A stretch of 64,000 nucleotides of DNA from Snodgrassella gandavensis. GTDB lineage: Bacteria; Pseudomonadota; Gammaproteobacteria; Burkholderiales; Neisseriaceae. Made by a program: the position numbers and the translations under genes. Positions 45,107-54,827 of the stretch are shown piece after piece. The notes under the pieces were generated by a model, which saw only the letters and a program-made list of their open reading frames with translations, searched no databases and was not told the origin of the DNA. The stretch lies in NCBI RefSeq assembly GCF_914768025.1, contig NZ_CAJZCE010000005.1:1-64000 (forward strand), written 5' to 3'. Position 1 is the stretch's first letter. Each line of letters opens with the position of its first letter.

Positions 45107-46092
45107 TTTATCCATGGCTCGAACCTGTCTGGCAACAGATTGCCCGATACTGGCAGCAACAACCGCACGCCTGGCTGCTTTACGGCCATTCGGGAATTGG
45201 TAAACGTGAATTTGCCGAATATCTGGCACAGGCACTCTTATGCGAATCGCAGCGTACCAACCATCAGCCTTGTGGTGAGTGTACATCCTGCCATTTATAC
45301 AGCCAGCACAGCCATCCCGATTTCCTGCTGGTAACACCAGAAGAAATCGACAGCGAAGGCGGTGAACGCAAGCAGGCACTGATTAAAGTAGAAACCATAC
45401 GCAACGTATTGGATTTTGCTCATCTGAGTGCTCATCGTGGTGGCAAACGCGTTGCTCTAATTTATCCGGCAGAAAGCATGAATCCTCAGGCAGCCAATGC
45501 TCTGCTAAAAATTCTGGAAGAACCACCGGCAGGCATGGTTTTTATTCTGGTGAGCCATCAGAAAGACCGCCTGCTGCCAACGATTAAAAGCCGTTGCCGT
45601 CAGGTGGTTTTAACCATGCCTGCACACGCGCAGGCGCTAGCCTATGTGCAACAACAGCATGGTGATAATGCAGCAGACCTGCTAGCCTTTCACGGCGGTG
45701 CCCCATTATTTGCAGATAACGACAGCCACAACCAACTGCGCAACGAACTTATTCCTCTGCTGATTAAACCACGCCTGATCGCGCTGCTGGATTACGCCGC
45801 TGCATTTGACAAACAAAAACTAGCACTATCCACCTTTCTCGACTGGCTGGCCAAATGGTTACTGGATATGTCACTGGCACAGCAACATATGCACGCCATG
45901 TATTATCCAGCATGGCAAAATGCGTTAAACGAGATTACCGGACAAATCGACCCATTGTCTCTGTTTGCTTTAATCGACAGAGTGAATGCACTTACCCCTT
46001 ACGGTAAACATACCCTCAATGTTAAAATGCAGCTGGAAGATTTATTAATAAACTATCTTAATGTGTGGCAGCATAAAAACACAAAACCGTGA
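45103..46092 (+). CDS. holB: DNA polymerase III subunit delta'
   Basis: This 329-aa clamp-loader subunit has the AAA+ fold with LLYGHSGIGKREFAEYLA, a four-Cys zinc module (CGECTSCHLY), the SRC-type motif KSRCRQV, and NALLKILEEPPAG. It overlaps tmk by 4 nt, the usual tmk-holB order. Confidence 0.92.
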   Translation: MIYPWLEPVWQQIARYWQQQPHAWLLYGHSGIGKREFAEYLAQALLCESQRTNHQPCGECTSCHLYSQHSHPDFLLVTPEEIDSEGGERKQALIKVETIRNVLDFAHLSAHRGGKRVALIYPAESMNPQAANALLKILEEPPAGMVFILVSHQKDRLLPTIKSRCRQVVLTMPAHAQALAYVQQQHGDNAADLLAFHGGAPLFADNDSHNQLRNELIPLLIKPRLIALLDYAAAFDKQKLALSTFLDWLAKWLLDMSLAQQHMHAMYYPAWQNALNEITGQIDPLSLFALIDRVNALTPYGKHTLNVKMQLEDLLINYLNVWQHKNTKP

Positions 46093-46101
46093 AAGAAATT
46101 T

Positions 46102-46461
46102 ATGGCTGAAGCTCCTACCAATTTACCGGGCAAAATGCTCAACCTAACCATCCCCGATAAACCTGAACTGTACCGCAGTTACATGGCTTTTCTAGAGTAT
46201 GGCGGCCTGTTTGCGCCCACAACCGACAATTTCCAGATGGGTGAAGAAGTGTTACTGGCCGCTACCCTGCCGGCATTCAACGAAGTCAAATATTTGCGCA
46301 CCAAAGTAGTATGGATTAACACCGCCGCCACCTCTACCGGACAGCCTCAAGGAATCGGGCTGGCATTTAGCAAAGATGAAGACAGCTTTGCAGTCAAACA
46401 GACTATTGAAGACATTCTGCCCGGATTGCTGCTGAGCGAACGCACTACCTATACCCTGTAA
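46102..46461 (+). CDS. pilZ: PilZ-domain protein
   Basis: This 119-aa protein is of the type IV pilus PilZ type (GGLFAPTTDNFQMGEEVLLA, then IGLAFSKDED). The RxxxR c-di-GMP motif is absent, as in other pilus-assembly PilZ proteins. It sits 10 nt after holB, as in other betaproteobacteria. Confidence 0.85.
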   Translation: MAEAPTNLPGKMLNLTIPDKPELYRSYMAFLEYGGLFAPTTDNFQMGEEVLLAATLPAFNEVKYLRTKVVWINTAATSTGQPQGIGLAFSKDEDSFAVKQTIEDILPGLLLSERTTYTL

Positions 46462-46463
46462 AC

Positions 46464-47237
46464 ATGCTTATCGATTCTCACTGCCATTTAAACATGCCTG
46501 AGCTGGCGGCCAGACTGCCACAAATACTGGTAAACATGGCTCAGGCAGACATACGGCAGGCTATTGCTATCAGCGTAGACAAAACCAGCGCCATCGAAGT
46601 ACTGGCACTGGCTGAGCAGTATAGCAACCTGTTTGCCAGTGTCGGCGTACATCCTGAAGACCAGAACTCAGCAGAAATGAGCCTGGACGAGCTGATTGCC
46701 GCTGCCCAGCATCCCAAAGTAGTAGGTATCGGCGAAACCGGCCTCGACTATCACTGGTGCAGCGGCGATCTGGCCTGGCAGCATGCGCGCTTCAGTACCC
46801 ATATTCAGGCTTCCAACCATACTGGCTTGCCACTGATTATCCATACACGCGATGCCGGTGCCGACACCTTGCGCCTATTACGTGAAAACCATGCTCAGCA
46901 AGGCGTCATTCATTGCTTCACCGAAGATACGGCCTTTGCCAAAGCAGTACTGGATTTAGGCTTTTACATCTCCTTTTCTGGCATTGTAACCTTTAAAAAT
47001 GCCCAGCAGATACAGGAAGCATGTCGTTATGTGCCACTAGACCGGATACTGGTGGAAACCGATGCACCCTATCTGGCACCAGTACCCAAACGTGGCAAAA
47101 CCAACGAACCGGCTTACGTACGCTACACTGCCGAATTTGTAGCACAGCTACGTGGCGATAGCATCGCTACGATTGAAGAGGCCACGACCGCCAATACCTA
47201 TCGTCTCTTCAACAAACTCCCGCCGCTTAACAATTAA
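46464..47237 (+). CDS. TatD-family metal-dependent hydrolase
   Basis: This 257-aa TIM-barrel enzyme has metal motifs LIDSHCHLN, GIGETGLDYHW, HTRDA, HCFTED and VETDAPYL. It is a DNase-like member of the YcfH/TatD family. It begins 2 nt after pilZ, so it is part of the same operon. Confidence 0.92.
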   Translation: MLIDSHCHLNMPELAARLPQILVNMAQADIRQAIAISVDKTSAIEVLALAEQYSNLFASVGVHPEDQNSAEMSLDELIAAAQHPKVVGIGETGLDYHWCSGDLAWQHARFSTHIQASNHTGLPLIIHTRDAGADTLRLLRENHAQQGVIHCFTEDTAFAKAVLDLGFYISFSGIVTFKNAQQIQEACRYVPLDRILVETDAPYLAPVPKRGKTNEPAYVRYTAEFVAQLRGDSIATIEEATTANTYRLFNKLPPLNN

Positions 47238-47239
47238 TC

Positions 47240-48031
47240 ATGACCCAGCTCACCCTTACTGTACTTGGCTGTGGCAGCTCTTCTGGCACACCAGTTATCG
47301 GGTGTGATTGCCCCACCTGTACCAGCAACGACCCGAAAAATCGGCGCACTCGTTGCAGTGCCCATATACAGATTGGTGAGCAACACTGGCAAATTGACAC
47401 CGGCACCGATTTTTATCATCAGACATTACAGCACAAACTGCCACGCATTGACGGCATACTCTATACCCATCCCCACGCCGACCACCTTAATGGCATCGAT
47501 GACTTGCGCACATTCTGCTATAAACAACAAGCAGCCATTCCCATTTACGGCCATCATGATACGCTGGCCAATATTTGCAGCCGTTTCGATTATGCCTTTC
47601 TGGAACAGAACAATTACTGGAACCGGCCAGTACTTCGTGCACATGAACTGCCACTGAATCAGGGGCAAAATAGCGTTCTCAACATTGACGGCGTACCTAT
47701 ATGGCAATTCGGCGTACCACACGGTAGCTGGACAACCAGCGCCTTTCGCATCGGCAATATCGCCTGGTTTACCGACCTTAATCACATCGAAGAATCCATA
47801 TTCCCGCATTTACATGGATTAGATTACCTGTTTCTGGATTGCCTGATGGACACCACCTACCCCAGCCACCTCAGCACCGAACAGGCCTTTGCCTACGCGA
47901 AGCGCATCAATGCTAGACAAACCTACTTTATCCATATGACCCATGCGCAGGAATACTCCAGTCTGAAACAGCGCTGTCCCAAAAACTGTGCTCCTGCCTA
48001 TGATGGATTAATCGTACATAGCAGTTATTAG
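47240..48031 (+). CDS. PhnP-like metallo-beta-lactamase-fold hydrolase
   Basis: This 263-aa protein begins with LTVLGCGSSSGTPVIGCDCP, including the Cys-rich zinc loop of PhnP-like enzymes, and shows the HxHxDH motif THPHADHLNGIDD. It probably is a phosphodiesterase; substrate unknown. It closes the mltG operon. Confidence 0.88.
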   Translation: MTQLTLTVLGCGSSSGTPVIGCDCPTCTSNDPKNRRTRCSAHIQIGEQHWQIDTGTDFYHQTLQHKLPRIDGILYTHPHADHLNGIDDLRTFCYKQQAAIPIYGHHDTLANICSRFDYAFLEQNNYWNRPVLRAHELPLNQGQNSVLNIDGVPIWQFGVPHGSWTTSAFRIGNIAWFTDLNHIEESIFPHLHGLDYLFLDCLMDTTYPSHLSTEQAFAYAKRINARQTYFIHMTHAQEYSSLKQRCPKNCAPAYDGLIVHSSY

Positions 48032-48588
48032 CAATATTTAGTAAAAATCACCACAATCCTAATAAAAACAGCATAAAAATTAAATATTAAAAATATGTAG
48101 TTAAAGCCTACAATCTTAAAATGACAAGATTTAGTTACATCACCAATTCAGCATTGCACCTGCTGACAGCACTACAAGGCATCCTGTACATTTATGTCTG
48201 CCAGCATAAATTACATTAGTAATAACTATCTGGTAACATTCATTAAAATAAATCAGCTTAACTGGCTTTCAACAATCCAAAACATCAGCTCATCCAGACA
48301 AATTCTGAATAAAATATTATCTGCATTGTCAAAAAGACTTTTTTGCTGTGAAATTAATAAATTCAGTCAAATAAAAGATGTGATAAGTATTAAATTTGTT
48401 AAATATATACAACAAATTTTCAAATATTATAATTATTTATATATTAAATACAATTAATTAAATATTTAGCTTTATTTAATTGATATCTAAAATATATTTA
48501 TCTTAAAATTTAAAATATTATGTTATATGTCTATTATTTAGATAATATTTGTAAGATTGTATCCGTTATTCTATTTGGGAGATGAAAA
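48032..48588. other. AT-rich spacer
   Basis: This spacer separates the housekeeping operon from the next pair. An 87-aa frame (48194-48457) is present but its composition is that of AT-rich spacer DNA and I do not call it. Composition becomes sharply more AT-rich here, which suggests an islet boundary. Confidence 0.5.
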
Positions 48589-49665
48589 TTGTTTGGTACA
48601 AATTTTTCTTTTGAAGGTTTAATGATTGAACGCATTATTGCTCATCGCGTATACGCAAAAAATGCAGATAAAACTATTAATCAACCGAAAATAAGCACTA
48701 AGCTTATTGAGTTAGATGCAAAAGCACAAAATTCTTTGGAAAGTCGTTTGACAAAAGCATTAGGGAACAAATCACATGGTATAGAAATGTCAATTACACA
48801 AACTAATGAAGGCAGTTTTTTCTATACGGCAACACAAATCATGTTCGATTCTGATAGTGAATTTATTACTAAGACAGCTACATTTGCTAATAGTTTAACA
48901 AAAGCACAATCCACTACCAATGCTCCAGGCGGAGTTTTGATTGTTGCGCAAGGGCGAGTAGGGAGTGATTCTAAACGTTTTCTAGCAGTTATAAAAGCTG
49001 AACCCCAAGATGGCTTCGAAACATCAGAGAATAATGATTTTATATCAATGAATTATATTGATGAATTATTAATGACAGATGCTAACCGATTATACAAAAT
49101 TGGTTTTTTGGTAGAAGAAATCAATCGACCAAAAACAGAAATTAATGTTGCTAATTTTCGTGCCTTTTTATTCGATCACTTAATGACAAGTTTAGAAGCA
49201 AGAAAAGCAGCAAGCTATTTTTATCAAAATTTTCTGGATATGAGTATTGCAGAATCTTCAAAAAAACTAACACAAGATTTTTTTTATTTAACACGGAATT
49301 TTATCGATTCTTCTGGAATGACAGATGAAGAAAAATTAGATGCCCATGAAGCACTACGTGTGACTTTAAAAAATAAGGATGCAACATTAAGCGTTAATGA
49401 TTTTGCACAAAAACATTTATCAATGCAATTTCAAAATCAATATGAAATTTTTATGGAAAAAAAGGACTTTCCATTAAACTCAATAACTAAAGATATTGAA
49501 TATATTGAAAAGAAACTAAAAACCCGTCGTAAATATTGCTTCAACAATGATGTAATCATTTTAACACCATCTAATAAAACTGAAGAATACTTATCCTTTA
49601 ATTTTTCTGAAGATAAGATGTATACTTTAGTAACCATTAAAGGTTTGTTGCAAAGACAGGAATGA
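48589..49665 (+). CDS. 37-kDa nucleoid-associated-type protein (NA37/YejK family)
   Basis: This 358-aa protein (TTG start, GGGAG eight bases upstream; ATG at 48622 is an alternative) has the NA37 start (IERIIAHRVYAKNADKTINQ) and APGGVLIVAQGRVGSDSKRF. YejK-family proteins bind DNA on the nucleoid, and members are frequent in mobile and defence islands. It overlaps the RelA/SpoT-type gene by 4 nt, so the two work together. The pair is AT-rich against both neighbours, a sign of transfer. Its role as sensor or antitoxin is a guess. Confidence 0.75.
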   Translation: MFGTNFSFEGLMIERIIAHRVYAKNADKTINQPKISTKLIELDAKAQNSLESRLTKALGNKSHGIEMSITQTNEGSFFYTATQIMFDSDSEFITKTATFANSLTKAQSTTNAPGGVLIVAQGRVGSDSKRFLAVIKAEPQDGFETSENNDFISMNYIDELLMTDANRLYKIGFLVEEINRPKTEINVANFRAFLFDHLMTSLEARKAASYFYQNFLDMSIAESSKKLTQDFFYLTRNFIDSSGMTDEEKLDAHEALRVTLKNKDATLSVNDFAQKHLSMQFQNQYEIFMEKKDFPLNSITKDIEYIEKKLKTRRKYCFNNDVIILTPSNKTEEYLSFNFSEDKMYTLVTIKGLLQRQE

Positions 49666-50672
49666 ATGAATTTCAGGAATTCAAAAATTATCTTCAACAA
49701 AACGAAAATATTTTTCGTGCTTGGGGAGAATTTGTAGCAGAAAAAATTCAGAAAGAATTACATCTGCAAATATCTCCTTTAAAAATTCATGAATTTTTAA
49801 AGATTGAAGCTAAGCCAAGAGTTAAAGATATTAATTCTGCACTTGTCAAAATAGGCAGAAAAAATTATACGAATCCGTCAAAAGAGATGACAGACTTAGT
49901 GGGTGTTCGTTTTGTCGTATTAATTGCAGAACAAATTAATATGATAAGTAATATTATTGAAAATGAAACTGAATGGGATGCATTACTTTCCAAAGATTTT
50001 GAAAAAGATAAATTAGAGAATCCTAATGTATTTGATTATCAATCTAAACACTATGAAGTTCGCCCTAAGAACCCTATCACAGTCAAGTTCGAGGGAGAAA
50101 AAATCATTATCCCTCAGGAGATATGCTGTGAAGTACAAGTACGTTCATTACTGCAACATGCATATGCAGAATTGGTTCATGATAATCTCTATAAATCAAA
50201 AGGAAGTGTACCTAATAAAGCCAAAAGAGAAGTTGCTAAAAGCATGGCTTTAATGGAAACTACGGATGATTTATTTAATCAAACATTAAAAATTTTACAT
50301 CAGCATAATGAACCAATAGAATGTTTATATGAAAAGTTATCAAAATTTTATATAGATAACATTAGTGGTGAATCTAATTTTGATAGAAAAACTAACTTAA
50401 TTATTTTAGCAGATTTTTCAGATTTAATCGAAAGTGATACTGATACTATAGAAAAAATTAGAGATTTATTTAATACAAAAACATATATAAAAAACAAAAT
50501 TACATCACGAGTTAAAGATTATTATTTGTTTCAACAGCCGATCATTTTATTTATTTATTGGGTAGTTTCAACTAATCATGCTAGAATAACGATCAACAAT
50601 TGGCCTTTACCAGCTTACCAAAGAGAATTGAATTATATATTCACAGATTTAGATAAAGGATCAATTCTTTAA
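49662..50672 (+). CDS. RelA/SpoT-domain nucleotide synthetase, candidate toxSAS
   Basis: This 336-aa protein keeps the synthetase motifs KPRVKDINS, DLVGVRFVVL, YQSKHYEVR and EVQVRSLLQHAYAELVHD (the ExQxR...H...E..H signature). There is no HD hydrolase domain and no TGS/ACT part, so it is a stand-alone synthetase. Such enzymes make (p)ppGpp or ppApp, or pyrophosphorylate tRNA as in toxSAS and CapRel systems. It overlaps the NA37 gene by 4 nt. A defence or toxin role is an inference from the pairing and composition. Confidence 0.75.
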   Translation: MNEFQEFKNYLQQNENIFRAWGEFVAEKIQKELHLQISPLKIHEFLKIEAKPRVKDINSALVKIGRKNYTNPSKEMTDLVGVRFVVLIAEQINMISNIIENETEWDALLSKDFEKDKLENPNVFDYQSKHYEVRPKNPITVKFEGEKIIIPQEICCEVQVRSLLQHAYAELVHDNLYKSKGSVPNKAKREVAKSMALMETTDDLFNQTLKILHQHNEPIECLYEKLSKFYIDNISGESNFDRKTNLIILADFSDLIESDTDTIEKIRDLFNTKTYIKNKITSRVKDYYLFQQPIILFIYWVVSTNHARITINNWPLPAYQRELNYIFTDLDKGSIL

Positions 50673-50771
50673 TATTAATTATTAAAAATTTAATTGAACG
50701 ATAATTTAAATGGAATTTACAATAATTTTATACTGAAACTATCAAATATATATTATCGCTAGAATTTTAAT

Positions 50772-51581
50772 TTAAAATGATTTTGTTATTTGTTGCATGA
50801 AATTCTGCAACACTTCTGCACTCATCCCCAGCGCGCGTACACATAAGACACAATCAGCAGCCTGTGTAATGCCCCATAGATACTGATTATTTTCCAGCGG
50901 CCAGTCGGGCAATAATGCGGCATATATCTGATCAATCAGTTGCTGTATCTGTGCTTTGCTGGCTGCGGTGTTGATGTAGTAAAGACAGGCCTGATGAGTA
51001 TACTGTTCCATCTGTCCCAATACATTAAGGGGCTGTTGCTGTGGCTGCCAGTAGATATTGTCGCTAAGCAGCGGTTGTTGCTGATAATCGATATTAATCC
51101 GTGATGACAGATAGCAAAAATCCCAGCATTCCTGATTGAGCACACGGCCACAGGCAATGATTTCGCCCAAAATTAGTTGACAGTTATCAGCCAGACTAAT
51201 CTGCATGCTTTGGGTTAAGGCAGCGTTGCGGTGCAACACCAGTGGATGAGGCAGATAACACAGCCGGCTGTGTTCATGCAGCACAATACGCGTATGCTGC
51301 TGCGCTTCATTTTCGGCAGGCATGGATTGTACTCGGGTGAATGCCTGCGTAAATAAATACAACTGGGTTTGTTGTGCCAGCTCAATTTCGATATCTATCC
51401 GGTCGCCAGCTAATAAACCCGGTGATGAACTCATCTGGATGGCCGGTAGTGCCTGCGGCCATACCGGTGCAGCCATCTGCACTAAAGGGAGGATTTTTAG
51501 TGGCGGTGTGTAATAGCAGCTGGCAAATGTGGTCTGCCCGCGCTGGTTTAACTGAGTGGTAAGATGTAAACGGCTGTGCAT
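50772..51581 (-). CDS. ureD: Urease accessory protein UreD
   Basis: This 269-aa protein has the UreD/UreH pattern: RGQTTFASCYYTPPLKI, SPGLLAGDRIDIEIEL and GRVLNQECWDF. It forms the UreDFG complex that loads nickel into apo-urease. It is the last gene of the operon, although in many species ureD is first. It starts at the ureG stop. Confidence 0.9.
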   Translation of the reverse strand: MHSRLHLTTQLNQRGQTTFASCYYTPPLKILPLVQMAAPVWPQALPAIQMSSSPGLLAGDRIDIEIELAQQTQLYLFTQAFTRVQSMPAENEAQQHTRIVLHEHSRLCYLPHPLVLHRNAALTQSMQISLADNCQLILGEIIACGRVLNQECWDFCYLSSRINIDYQQQPLLSDNIYWQPQQQPLNVLGQMEQYTHQACLYYINTAASKAQIQQLIDQIYAALLPDWPLENNQYLWGITQAADCVLCVRALGMSAEVLQNFMQQITKSF

Positions 51582-52216
51582 TAGCGTATCAAACCAGCGG
51601 GCTCGGCTACATTTTCCAGTAAGGCGTATTTTTTTATCCAGTCTATTATTGTGACGATACCATCTTCTGCCATCAGATTGGTAAACACAAACGGCTGCCC
51701 TTTGCGCATACGCTGTGCATCATGTTGCATCACAGCAAGACTGGCGCCAACATAGGGAGCTAAATCAGTTTTATTAATTACCAGTAAATCCGAACGGGTA
51801 ATCCCCGGGCCACCTTTACGCGGAATTTTTTCGCCCTGCGCAACATCTATCACAAATAAAGTGACATCGGCCAGATCAGGGCTAAAGGTAGCAGAAAGGT
51901 TATCACCACCACTTTCGATAAACACAATCTGGATATCTGGAAAACGTGCCACCATTTCGTCTACTGCCTCCAGATTCATACTGGCATCTTCGCGAATGGC
52001 CGTATGCGGGCAGCCGCCAGTTTCCACGCCCATAATCCGTTCTGGTGGCAGCAAGCTGTTTTTGGTTAAAAACTCGGCATCTTCCTGTGTGTAAATGTCG
52101 TTGGTAATCACCCCAATACTGTATTGCTCAGCCATTTGGCGGGTAAGTTTTTCAATCAGGGCGGTTTTACCTGAACCTACTGGGCCGGCAACGCCGATTT
52201 TAATGTATTGACGCAT
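51581..52216 (-). CDS. ureG: Urease accessory GTPase UreG
   Basis: This 211-aa protein has the P-loop [17 protein letters not shown], the CPH-type nickel site ([15 protein letters not shown]), [11 protein letters not shown] and NKTDLA. It hydrolyses GTP to drive nickel insertion. One base overlaps the next gene. Confidence 0.95.
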   Translation of the reverse strand: MRQYIKIGVAGPVGSGKTALIEKLTRQMAEQYSIGVITNDIYTQEDAEFLTKNSLLPPERIMGVETGGCPHTAIREDASMNLEAVDEMVARFPDIQIVFIESGGDNLSATFSPDLADVTLFVIDVAQGEKIPRKGGPGITRSDLLVINKTDLAPYVGASLAVMQHDAQRMRKGQPFVFTNLMAEDGIVTIIDWIKKYALLENVAEPAGLIR

Positions 52217-52439
52217 GGTGTTTGTTTCCTCTGCTATTAGTCCATCTTCCAGTTTAATAATGATTGTTCAGCTCACTTAAGGCATTCCTTTTACTGTAAA
52301 AACAATAATTTGTTCAGACTAATGCAGATTTTCATTATTTTGTGTTGCTAGCAGCTTGAGCAGACTATTAGCCAATTACTGACAAACATACAGATAAAAA
52401 GCCATTCTAGTCTGCACTGATTTTATCAAGCTGATGTTT

Positions 52440-53009
52440 TCAGACAGCAAACAGCATACTTAAACCAACCAGACCAATCAGGCTGCCGGTAAGGCGTAAT
52501 AGCCACTGATGCTTGCCCATGGCTGCACCAAGTGCAAAACCGGCAATATGCAAAGCTACGGTAGCGATAACAAATCCACAGGCATAGCTGAATACACCAT
52601 GAGAGCCCATTTCTGCACCATGAGCTACACCATGAAACAGGGCAAAAAGACCGACAAAAAACATGGCGGCGCCAGCCGGTACTTTTTTTAACCAAGCTGC
52701 GGCTAATCCCAGCACCAGTACAGAAGCGGCAATCCCCTGCTCCAGCATCGGTATCTGTATGCCTTGTGCACCCAGTACAAAACCGCCAATCATCACGCTG
52801 ACAAAGGTAGTGGGAATCAGCCAGCGCGCTTTACCCTGAAAAGTGGCCGCCCATAAGCCCACTGCAATCATGGCCAACAAATGATCCCAGCCACTGAACG
52901 GATGCTGTACACCAGCCAGCCAGCCTTCGCTAAGATGGCCGGGATGGGCAAATGCCAGCACGGGGCTTAACAGGAACAAAGCAAATATTTTTTTCATGAT
53001 TTCCTCCAT
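52440..53009 (-). CDS. HupE/UreJ nickel permease-like protein
   Basis: This 189-aa protein has a signal-like start, HPGHLSEGWLAG and HPFSGWDHLLAM (the HupE metal motif), and six hydrophobic segments. It likely brings nickel in for urease. A 224-base spacer separates it from ureG. The start ATG at about 52995 (MKKIFALF) fits a signal peptide better than the track start. Confidence 0.85.
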   Translation of the reverse strand: MEEIMKKIFALFLLSPVLAFAHPGHLSEGWLAGVQHPFSGWDHLLAMIAVGLWAATFQGKARWLIPTTFVSVMIGGFVLGAQGIQIPMLEQGIAASVLVLGLAAAWLKKVPAGAAMFFVGLFALFHGVAHGAEMGSHGVFSYACGFVIATVALHIAGFALGAAMGKHQWLLRLTGSLIGLVGLSMLFAV

Positions 53010-53020
53010 TATTGATAAAT

Positions 53021-53740
53021 CTAACTCATATACAAGCGGGTATATAAACGTTCATGCTGCATTGCCCGAATATCAGTGGCCAGTGTGGTAGCGCCCAATT
53101 GCTGCAACTGTGGCTGCATACTGGCTTGTACTGTATGAGCAATCGCAGCATGCAGTTCGATTAACATTTCCTGCCCGGCCATCTGGCTTAGCGGTATGAG
53201 CTTAACGCCGTTGGTAATCAAACCGACAGCAGCATTGTAATAAAATGCCTGTAGCGTAGCAGCTTTATCCAGTTGCATGGCAGCTGCGAGCAGCCCAAAC
53301 ACCAGTGGATAAAATCCGCGCACCTGCTGTGCAGCCAGTGCAGCCTGATAAGAAGCCACGATTGCTACCTTGGTATGCTGAGCAAAAATTTTCAGCAGGC
53401 GTACGCCTAGTTTATAACTGCTTTCTCGCAACTCACGCGCTACTTTTGCCGCACCTATCTGTTTGTCCAGCCATAACAGTTCATCGAGATTTTGTTCGGT
53501 ACTGGCATTAAAAGCCAGTGACACATAAGCGCCATCATTATGCAGCCAGTTTTGCTGCAACTGGGTGTATACAAATGTTTTCAGTGTAGCCGCATCATGT
53601 ACAACACCCTGCTGGACAAAGGTTTCCAGCCCGCCGGAATGATTAAAGCCACCAATCGGCAGCGTCGGATCAGCCAGTTGCAGCAATAATCCTGCACGCG
53701 TTAAAGCGTCAATATCAATGTGTCTGTCTGAACCGGACAT
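53021..53740 (-). CDS. ureF: Urease accessory protein UreF
   Basis: This 239-aa protein shows LLQLADPTLPIGGFNHSGGLE and GLITNGVKLIPLSQMAGQEM, the UreF hallmarks. It acts as the GTPase-activating partner of UreG in the nickel-loading complex. It is 11 nt before the HupE gene and 12 nt after ureE. Confidence 0.9.
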   Translation of the reverse strand: MSGSDRHIDIDALTRAGLLLQLADPTLPIGGFNHSGGLETFVQQGVVHDAATLKTFVYTQLQQNWLHNDGAYVSLAFNASTEQNLDELLWLDKQIGAAKVARELRESSYKLGVRLLKIFAQHTKVAIVASYQAALAAQQVRGFYPLVFGLLAAAMQLDKAATLQAFYYNAAVGLITNGVKLIPLSQMAGQEMLIELHAAIAHTVQASMQPQLQQLGATTLATDIRAMQHERLYTRLYMS

Positions 53741-53752
53741 ATATTTAACTTA

Positions 53753-54268
53753 TCAATGGTGATGATGGTCAACTAAATCATGTGTATGACGGTGGCCACC
53801 GCCAACACCCGGCGCTGAATTGGCACGCAATTGTTCACTTAAGCGCCGTTGCTGGCGTACTGGTGCAAAACCAGCCACCTGCAACCATTCAAATAAGGGT
53901 TTATCAAAAGGTAGCAGCAATTCATTTCCGTCCAGAAATAGTGGTGTGTGCTTGTTACCAATTTCATAACAGGCACGCGCCATTTCCGGCAAGGTTTGCG
54001 GCGTCAGCACCATCACTTCACTTGGTTCAATCTGCACCACAACTACCAACTGCTTATCCAGATAAACTACATCATCATGGTGCAGGCGCTGCCCCTCTTT
54101 CAACAGACGAAAAGCAATCTCACGCCCGTCTGTTGTCGTCGTACGGATAATGCGCCGGTCTGCTTCAAACCATTGCAGACTAACAGTATCCAGCTTCTGA
54201 GTGGTAATCTGCTGCTTTTCTTTAAGCGTTTGCAGATTGCCGAGGATGGTTTGGATGATTAGATTCAT
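53753..54268 (-). CDS. ureE: Urease accessory nickel chaperone UreE
   Basis: The 171-aa form starting at ATG 54268 is preferred over the TTG at 54283. The protein has the UreE N-terminal fold (RRIIRTTTTDGREIAFRLLK) and a His-rich tail (GHRHTHDLVDHHHH) that binds nickel. Its start overlaps the end of the inserted membrane gene by 47 nt. Confidence 0.9.
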   Translation of the reverse strand: MNLIIQTILGNLQTLKEKQQITTQKLDTVSLQWFEADRRIIRTTTTDGREIAFRLLKEGQRLHHDDVVYLDKQLVVVVQIEPSEVMVLTPQTLPEMARACYEIGNKHTPLFLDGNELLLPFDKPLFEWLQVAGFAPVRQQRRLSEQLRANSAPGVGGGHRHTHDLVDHHHH

Positions 54269-54815
54269 TTTTGGTTTTAGCAACTTGAATAAAATATTTT
54301 AAAAGGCAAACACAGATAATAAATAACCAACCAAATTCACCTAGTATAAAAAACATCCCTTTAAATACTTCCAATTTAAAATCTTCATGGGATGGATTAA
54401 TTAATAGCCAGAGAATCATATCTATGATTAGGGATGTACCTAGAGCGAAATATCCAAATACAATAGCTACTGTACGTTGTGTAATGCGACTATCAACATA
54501 AAAATACCAGTCAGCAAAATTTCTTTTACTGCGTAACCGCAGATAACATACCGAAATAATAAACCAGATGAATGCTGATATAATAATGTACTTAAATGAA
54601 TTTATACCTTGGCTAGCAATATGCCATCTTTCGAAAAACAAATCCGAATCACTAAAAAAATGTACGCCATCTTTGGTTTGCTCAAATGAATTTGAAACAA
54701 AAAATCCCGTTGTTAAAATACTTGACAGCAGTAACATACTTTTTAATTCATCAATGACTAGAAAAATAAAATCTTTGATACATTTGATATATTTCATATA
54801 TATATATGCAAGCAT
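54222..54815 (-). CDS. Membrane protein inside the urease operon, unknown
   Basis: This protein of about 197 aa has four hydrophobic segments (SMLLLSSILTTGFFVS; YIIISAFIWFIISVCYLRL; IVFGYFALGTSLIIDMILWL; ILGEFGWLFIICVCLL). It is much more AT-rich than its neighbours and is placed between ureC (12 nt) and ureE (47 nt overlap). It is not a known urease part. It may be a recent insertion whose end happens to read into ureE. Two start ATGs (54815, 54797) flank a TA run. Function unknown. Confidence 0.6.
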   Translation of the reverse strand: MLAYIYMKYIKCIKDFIFLVIDELKSMLLLSSILTTGFFVSNSFEQTKDGVHFFSDSDLFFERWHIASQGINSFKYIIISAFIWFIISVCYLRLRSKRNFADWYFYVDSRITQRTVAIVFGYFALGTSLIIDMILWLLINPSHEDFKLEVFKGMFFILGEFGWLFIICVCLLKYFIQVAKTKNESNHPNHPRQSANA

Positions 54816-54827
54816 GAATTGTTTTAA

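Noticed and set aside
48194-48457. 87-aa plus-strand ORF before the NA37 gene
   Set aside because: Composition (Ile, Asn, Lys, Tyr) is that of translated AT-rich spacer; no convincing start signal or domain.
52426-52695. 89-aa minus-strand ORF inside the HupE gene
   Set aside because: Same-strand shadow in a different frame of the hupE/ureJ gene.
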